NCBI GenBank assembly: GCA_002399225.1
Contig: DHDF01000140.1
Coordinates: forward strand, 300-8,703
Length of the DNA stretch: 8,404 bases
Origin: a bacterium UBA4883
GTDB taxonomy: Bacteria > Bacillota > Clostridia > Oscillospirales > Acutalibacteraceae
Direction: 5' to 3'
Position numbers and translations under genes: made by a program. Positions 5,216 to 8,404 of the stretch are shown piece after piece; the stretch's first letter is position 1, and each line of letters opens with the position of its first letter. Under the pieces are notes generated by a model. It was not told where the DNA came from, ran no database searches, and was given only the letters and a program-made list of their open reading frames with translations.

Positions 5216-6574
5216 ATGAAAAAAAAGCTAGCATCCCTGTTTTCCATTCTGGTTGTCTGCTGCGTCCTTTTAACCGCCGCGCCAGCCCACGCCGCTAATT
5301 ATTCCATTGGTTTCACCCCGGCCTGTTCGGCGATTGAACTGGTCAATCTGGACACCGGCACCGTCGTTTACCAGAAAAATGCAAACACCCGAAGGGAGCC
5401 GGCTTCCCTGACCAAGATTATGACCTATGTGGTGGTCAGCAAGCATGTGAAAGACTTGCAGGGCACCCAGGTCACCGTTTCGAAAAGAGTGATCGACCAG
5501 TTGCTGGGCACGGGCAGTTCCATGTCAAACATCAAGATCGGCGATGTGATGACGGTCTATCAGCTTTTAAACTGCATGATGGTCCCCTCCGGAAACGATG
5601 CGGCAATGGTGCTGGCAGATTACGTCGGCGGCGGAAGTATAGACAAATTTGTGGCAATGATGAACCAGGAAGCCAAGGCGCTGGGATGTACGGGGACCCA
5701 CTTTGTCAATCCGCACGGCCTGCACAATAACGACCACTATACGACAGCCGCCGACCTGGTAAAGATCGCGCGCTGCGCCATGAGCCTGCCCTATTTCATG
5801 CAGGTTTGCTCCCAGACGAGGTATTCTTACACCCCTGTCGGCGGCCCGGATGCAGACAAGAAAATGCCGACCCTTTCCACGACGAATCTGCTCATCGACA
5901 AAAACGCACGGGGCGGAAAATACTATTATCAGTTTGCAAGGGGAATTAAAACCGGTCATACGGACCAGGCGGGTTATTGCCTGGTTTCGACTGCCTCCGC
6001 CTACGGCTACACCTACCTCTGCGTGACGCTCGGAGCCCCTTCGGTTTCTTCCAACGGCAAAGCGACAACCACGCGTGGAGAAATGACGGACAGCGCCAGT
6101 CTCTACCGCTGGGCTCTGAGAAATCTACAGTTGAAAAAAGTTGTCGGAACCGATCAGTCCCTCGGAGAGGTCAAGCTGAACTACGCCTGGCACAAGGACA
6201 GCCTGCTGCTGACCGCTGGAAAAAGCTATTCCGCAATCCTGCCGAAAGACGTTTCCGCCAGCAGCATCATCATTGACAAAACGATTCCGGATCATGTGGA
6301 TGCGCCCGTGAAAAAGGGGCAGACCGTCGGCAAGGCGACCCTGAAATACGCCGGTCAAACTCTAGCCACCATTAACCTGGTCGCATCGGAGTCCGTGGAG
6401 CGAAGCGAGATGCTGCACACGGTCGATGTGATCAAATCCATCTTCACCTCCGTCTGGTTTTTGGTGATCGTCATCGTGATCGTTCTCCTTGTAGCAATCT
6501 ATATTATTTTAACCTTAATTTACAACCGCAGAAGGAAAAATATGCGCAAGGTAAAAAAATACAGAAAAATGTAA
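5216..6574 (+). CDS. D-alanyl-D-alanine carboxypeptidase (DacA/DacF-type, S11 family PBP)
   Basis: This low-molecular-weight penicillin-binding protein trims the terminal D-Ala from peptidoglycan stem peptides outside the membrane, limiting cross-linking. The 452-residue protein starts with a signal peptide (1-26, KKK then a hydrophobic core, cleavage likely after AHA). The catalytic triplet is complete: S64-L-T-K67 with the nucleophile Ser64, S125-G-N127, and K245-T-G247 within ARGIKTGHTDQAGYCL. Residues about 300-390 form the C-terminal beta domain. Instead of the short amphipathic anchor common in the family, the protein ends with a full hydrophobic segment (about 411-435) and a strongly basic tail (RRRKNMRKVKKYRKM). 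The ATG lies 10 bases after GGAGG. It is alone on its strand, convergent with rplL. No BlaI-type operator is present upstream, so control by the nearby repressor is not indicated. Confidence 0.92.
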   Translation: MKKKLASLFSILVVCCVLLTAAPAHAANYSIGFTPACSAIELVNLDTGTVVYQKNANTRREPASLTKIMTYVVVSKHVKDLQGTQVTVSKRVIDQLLGTGSSMSNIKIGDVMTVYQLLNCMMVPSGNDAAMVLADYVGGGSIDKFVAMMNQEAKALGCTGTHFVNPHGLHNNDHYTTAADLVKIARCAMSLPYFMQVCSQTRYSYTPVGGPDADKKMPTLSTTNLLIDKNARGGKYYYQFARGIKTGHTDQAGYCLVSTASAYGYTYLCVTLGAPSVSSNGKATTTRGEMTDSASLYRWALRNLQLKKVVGTDQSLGEVKLNYAWHKDSLLLTAGKSYSAILPKDVSASSIIIDKTIPDHVDAPVKKGQTVGKATLKYAGQTLATINLVASESVERSEMLHTVDVIKSIFTSVWFLVIVIVIVLLVAIYIILTLIYNRRRKNMRKVKKYRKM

Positions 6575-6632
6575 CTCCTGTCTTTGCCGTCGTTTAGGAA
6601 AAACAGGGTGTAAACCCAGGGTGAAAATTTTT

Positions 6633-6682
6633 AAAAAGAAAATCGCCTCAATGAAATCCAAAAAGATTTCATTGAGGCGATT
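6633..6682 (-). terminator. Terminator of the rplJL operon
   Basis: An 18-bp perfect stem (6641-6658 with 6665-6682) has a 6-base loop. On the minus strand it is followed by TTTTCTTTTT (T-run partly in the stem, 6642-6633). It begins about 30 bases beyond the rplL stop. On the plus strand the tail is weak (TTAATTT), so any use for dacA would be less efficient. Confidence 0.92.
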
Positions 6683-6712
6683 AATTTACCAAAAAAGGAA
6701 AACGAAAGGAAC

Positions 6713-7087
6713 TTACTTCAGTTCTACTTCCGCACCAACATCGGTGAGCTTTTTCTTCATGGTTTCCGCATCATTTTTGGAAACGCCCTCTTTAATCGCC
6801 TTCGGGGCGCTGTCAACCAAATCTTTTGCATCTTTCAGGCCAAGACCGGTGATTTCGCGGACCGCCTTGATTACCTGAATCTTTTGCTGACCAATGGACT
6901 TCAGGACAACATCAAATTCCGTCTTCTCTTCAGCAGGAGCAGCGGCAGCAGCCGGTGCAGCGGCAACAGCCACCGGAGCGGCGGCGGAAACACCAAATTC
7001 ATCTTCTAAGGCCTTAACAAGCTCAGAGAGTTCAAGAACCGTCAGGGACTTTACATCTTCAACCAGCTTTGCAACTTTATCAGACAT
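6713..7087 (-). CDS. rplL: 50S ribosomal protein L7/L12
   Basis: L7/L12 forms the flexible stalk of the large subunit, recruiting translation factors and stimulating their GTPase activity; dimers attach through L10. The 124-residue length is normal. The N-terminal dimerisation part (1-32, [22 protein letters not shown]) is followed by an Ala/Pro-rich hinge (about 34-53). The globular C-terminal domain (about 55-124) contains [20 protein letters not shown] and a [15 protein letters not shown] stretch typical of the factor-binding surface. The ATG follows GGAGG with a 10-base spacing. The gene lies 30 bp after rplJ and shares its promoter and leader. The next gene on this side is convergent, so rplL is the last gene of the operon. 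Confidence 0.98.
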   Translation of the reverse strand: MSDKVAKLVEDVKSLTVLELSELVKALEDEFGVSAAAPVAVAAAPAAAAAPAEEKTEFDVVLKSIGQQKIQVIKAVREITGLGLKDAKDLVDSAPKAIKEGVSKNDAETMKKKLTDVGAEVELK

Positions 7088-7117
7088 AAGAAAGGAACCT
7101 CCATATCAATATTTTTT

Positions 7118-7654
7118 TCAGGCAGTTTTCTGCTGTTTTTCGGCAATTGCATTCAGAGCAACCACCAAACCTTTGATCGTGCCGTTCAGCACGGTAACAA
7201 GACCGGTAATCGGCGCATTCAGGCCGCGCAGGACCTGAGCGACCAGCTGATCTTTCGGGGGTAGGGAAGCAAGGATATTAATCTCATCCACCGAAACGGA
7301 TTTCCCATCGATAAAACCGGCCTTAATCTCAAAAGTATCGTTTTGATCAGCATACTTGGTAAGGATCTTGGCCGGCGCCACATAATCGTCAACATTAACG
7401 GCTAAAGCGGTCGGACCTTCCAGCACATCGTCCAGCCCTGTAATGCCCGCTTCCTTCAGCGCCAGACGTAAAAGCGTATTTTTTACCACTTTGTACTGGC
7501 TGCCGGATTCACGCATTTCCCTGCGGAGTTTTGTGTCGGCCTCCACCGTAATTCCCTTGTAATCGACAATCACGCCCGTGTGGGCTGTTTTCAAACTTTC
7601 AGAGAGCTTGGTCACAGCCTGCTTTTTCTCTTCCAGGATCTTTTCACTTGGCAA
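7118..7654 (-). CDS. rplJ: 50S ribosomal protein L10 (TTG start)
   Basis: L10 anchors L7/L12 dimers to 23S rRNA at the base of the stalk and binds its own leader RNA to limit synthesis. The 178-residue protein shows the family pattern: KLSESLKTAHTGVIVDYKGITVEADTKLRREMR, the VVKNTLLRLAL segment, LEGPTALAV, and FEIKAGFIDGK. A long C-terminal helix (LVTVLNGTIKGLVVALNAIAEKQ) provides the L7/L12 binding surface. The start is TTG (7652-7654), six bases after GGAGGTGA at 7661-7668; no in-frame ATG fits this ribosome binding site. The initiation codon is weaker than ATG, which could suit a gene under leader-based feedback. It is cotranscribed with rplL. Confidence 0.97.
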   Translation of the reverse strand: MPSEKILEEKKQAVTKLSESLKTAHTGVIVDYKGITVEADTKLRREMRESGSQYKVVKNTLLRLALKEAGITGLDDVLEGPTALAVNVDDYVAPAKILTKYADQNDTFEIKAGFIDGKSVSVDEINILASLPPKDQLVAQVLRGLNAPITGLVTVLNGTIKGLVVALNAIAEKQQKTA

Positions 7655-7679
7655 ATAGACTCACCTCCATCTTGCTGCA

Positions 7680-7815
7680 AAAACTTCGGGGCACTACGCA
7701 AAAAGCCTTTTCCGCCGCCGCGGAAAAGGCTTTCAACACACAAATGCATCTGAACCTTATTCTCGGCAGGCTGAAAAACTCCAATTATGCATACTGCACC
7801 TACTGTCTTCGAATA
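7680..7815 (-). ncRNA. Ribosomal protein L10 leader (autoregulatory 5' UTR)
   Basis: The minus-strand leader carries both conserved halves of the L10-binding kink-turn element. GAAGACAGTAGGTGC (7810-7796) and CCTGCCGAGAAT (7770-7759) can pair through GTAGG/CCTGC. In Firmicutes this structure binds L10(L12) and reduces rplJL expression by transcription attenuation or blocked translation. Here an intrinsic terminator (7700-7733) follows within the leader. AAGGTT (7758-7753), just 3' of the kink-turn element, could pair with AGCCTT of the terminator's first arm (7731-7726), which offers a simple antiterminator. The pairing switch is my inference; the leader identification rests on the conserved motif and position. 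Confidence 0.82.
7700..7733 (-). terminator. Attenuator terminator within the L10 leader
   Basis: A 14-bp perfect stem (7720-7733 with 7702-7715) has a 4-base loop. The minus strand ends it in GGCTTTTTG. It stands between the L10-binding element and the rplJ ribosome binding site, where attenuation terminators of Firmicute rplJL leaders are found. Confidence 0.82.
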
Positions 7816-7837
7816 AAAAACCCTATTGTTTTAGATT

Positions 7838-7866
7838 ATTATATCAGAAAAATCAGGAAATGTCAA
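7838..7866 (-). promoter_or_regulatory. Perfect consensus sigma-A promoter for rplJL
   Basis: On the minus strand, -35 TTGACA (7861-7866), a 17-bp spacer and -10 TATAAT (7838-7843) match consensus at every position. It begins just after the rplA stop, so rplJL is transcribed independently of, or in addition to, read-through from rplA. Predicted initiation is near 7831, giving a leader of about 175 nt. Confidence 0.93.
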
Positions 7867-7873
7867 TTGGAAA

Positions 7874-8404
7874 TCAAGCGCCTAATTTGTTCGCATTGAT
7901 CTTAATGCCAGGGCCCATCGTGGATGCAACGACGCAGGATTTAATATACTGCCCTTTCGCTGCTGCCGGTTTCGCCTTGACGATTGCGCCGAGCAGGGCA
8001 TTAAAGTTTTCAACCAGTTTCTCTTTTCCGAAAGATATTTTGCCGATCACGCAGTGGATAATATTGGACTTGTCCAGCCGGTACTCAATTTTACCGGCTT
8101 TCGCTTCGGCGATAGCCTTGCCGACTTCCCTAGTCACCGTACCCGCCTTCGGGTTTGGCATCAGACCGCGGGGGCCGAGAATTTTACCGAGGCGCCCGAC
8201 CTGGCCCATCATATCGGGTGTTGTGATCAGAACGTCAAAGTCCATCCAGTTTTCACTCTGAATTTTCTTGATATAGTCCTCTGCGCCTACATAATTGGCA
8301 CCGGCTTCTTCGGCTTCCTTTGCCGAGTCGCCTTTGCACAGCGCAAGGACTTTCACCGCTTTGCCGGTTCCATTCGGAAGGACGATGGCGCCGCGGACCT
8401 GCTG
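7874..8404 (-). CDS. rplA: 50S ribosomal protein L1 (partial, N-terminus outside window)
   Basis: L1 binds 23S rRNA at the L1 stalk, where it helps release deacylated tRNA from the E site; in many bacteria it also represses its own mRNA. The window holds the C-terminal 176 residues and the TGA stop. The frame stays open to the right edge and reads [26 protein letters not shown]. The GTG at 8354-8356 is therefore an internal Val, not a start. The diagnostic [12 protein letters not shown] block and the C-terminal [24 protein letters not shown] are present. About 55 N-terminal residues are missing compared with the usual 230. rplK would be expected upstream, beyond the edge. The rplJL promoter starts only 8 bp after the stop. 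Confidence 0.96.
   Translation of the reverse strand, partial: QQVRGAIVLPNGTGKAVKVLALCKGDSAKEAEEAGANYVGAEDYIKKIQSENWMDFDVLITTPDMMGQVGRLGKILGPRGLMPNPKAGTVTREVGKAIAEAKAGKIEYRLDKSNIIHCVIGKISFGKEKLVENFNALLGAIVKAKPAAAKGQYIKSCVVASTMGPGIKINANKLGA

Noticed and set aside
5025..5234. A 69-codon minus-strand frame spanning the dacA leader and ending inside the phosphoesterase start
   Set aside because: It begins within the dacA coding region, has no good ribosome binding site, covers the candidate promoter and hairpin, and its product is not recognisable.
6604..6623. Direct repeat CAGGGTG downstream of dacA
   Set aside because: It is two 7-base copies only, without a stem, target-site arrangement or further copies; treated as chance.
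7648..8261. Plus-strand frames across the rplJ leader and rplA
   Set aside because: They are antisense to the L10 leader and rplA, both strongly supported on the minus strand, and show no recognisable protein pattern.
8354..8356. GTG as the start of a 160-residue L1
   Set aside because: The frame stays open to the window edge and encodes the conserved [14 protein letters not shown] segment upstream, so this codon is an internal valine of a truncated view of rplA.

Overview
The window looks like chromosomal DNA from a moderately GC-rich Clostridia-type Firmicute, probably Oscillospiraceae/Ruminococcaceae-like. This placement is inferred from protein style, strong GGAGG-type ribosome binding sites, intrinsic terminators with U-tracts and a Firmicute-type L10 leader; no 16S rRNA or other taxonomic marker is present. 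No phage, IS, CRISPR or tRNA was seen. The two window edges cut through recG (left) and rplA (right).

Layout, left to right. (1) 1-237 (+): the last 78 codons of recG, closed by a long perfect hairpin terminator. (2) 238-389: an intergenic region holding that terminator, a very GC-rich 15-bp hairpin and an imperfect inverted repeat around it. (3) 390-2668 (-): an overlapping blaI/blaR1-like pair, i.e. a BlaI-type winged-helix repressor and an M56 zinc-metalloprotease membrane sensor. A sigma-A-type promoter covered by two TACA-NN-TGTA operators lies upstream. The sensor has no penicillin-binding domain; its extracytoplasmic part is a tandem duplication of a roughly 100-residue domain. (4) 2881-4247 (+): an ECF-type sigma factor and its translationally overlapping, membrane-anchored DUF4367-type putative anti-sigma factor. 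(5) A bidirectional terminator, then 4330-5028 (-): a calcineurin-like phosphoesterase in which two predicted ligands of the second metal are replaced. (6) 5216-6574 (+): a secreted, membrane-anchored D-Ala-D-Ala carboxypeptidase (DacA/DacF type). (7) 6633-8404 (-): the ribosomal protein genes rplA (partial), rplJ and rplL. A perfect consensus promoter and an L10 leader with an internal terminator precede rplJ, and a strong terminator follows rplL. rpoB does not follow rplL as it does in many bacteria.

How the parts may work together: two transmembrane signalling modules sit back to back, a proteolytic repressor/sensor pair and a sigma/anti-sigma pair, transcribed divergently from a 212-bp region. 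Both have an exported domain that could sense something outside the membrane. Neither is next to an obvious beta-lactamase, so the targets are not evident here. The ribosomal block and recG are housekeeping. The most interesting points are the non-penicillin sensor architecture with its well-formed operators, and the coordinated metal-site substitutions in the phosphoesterase.
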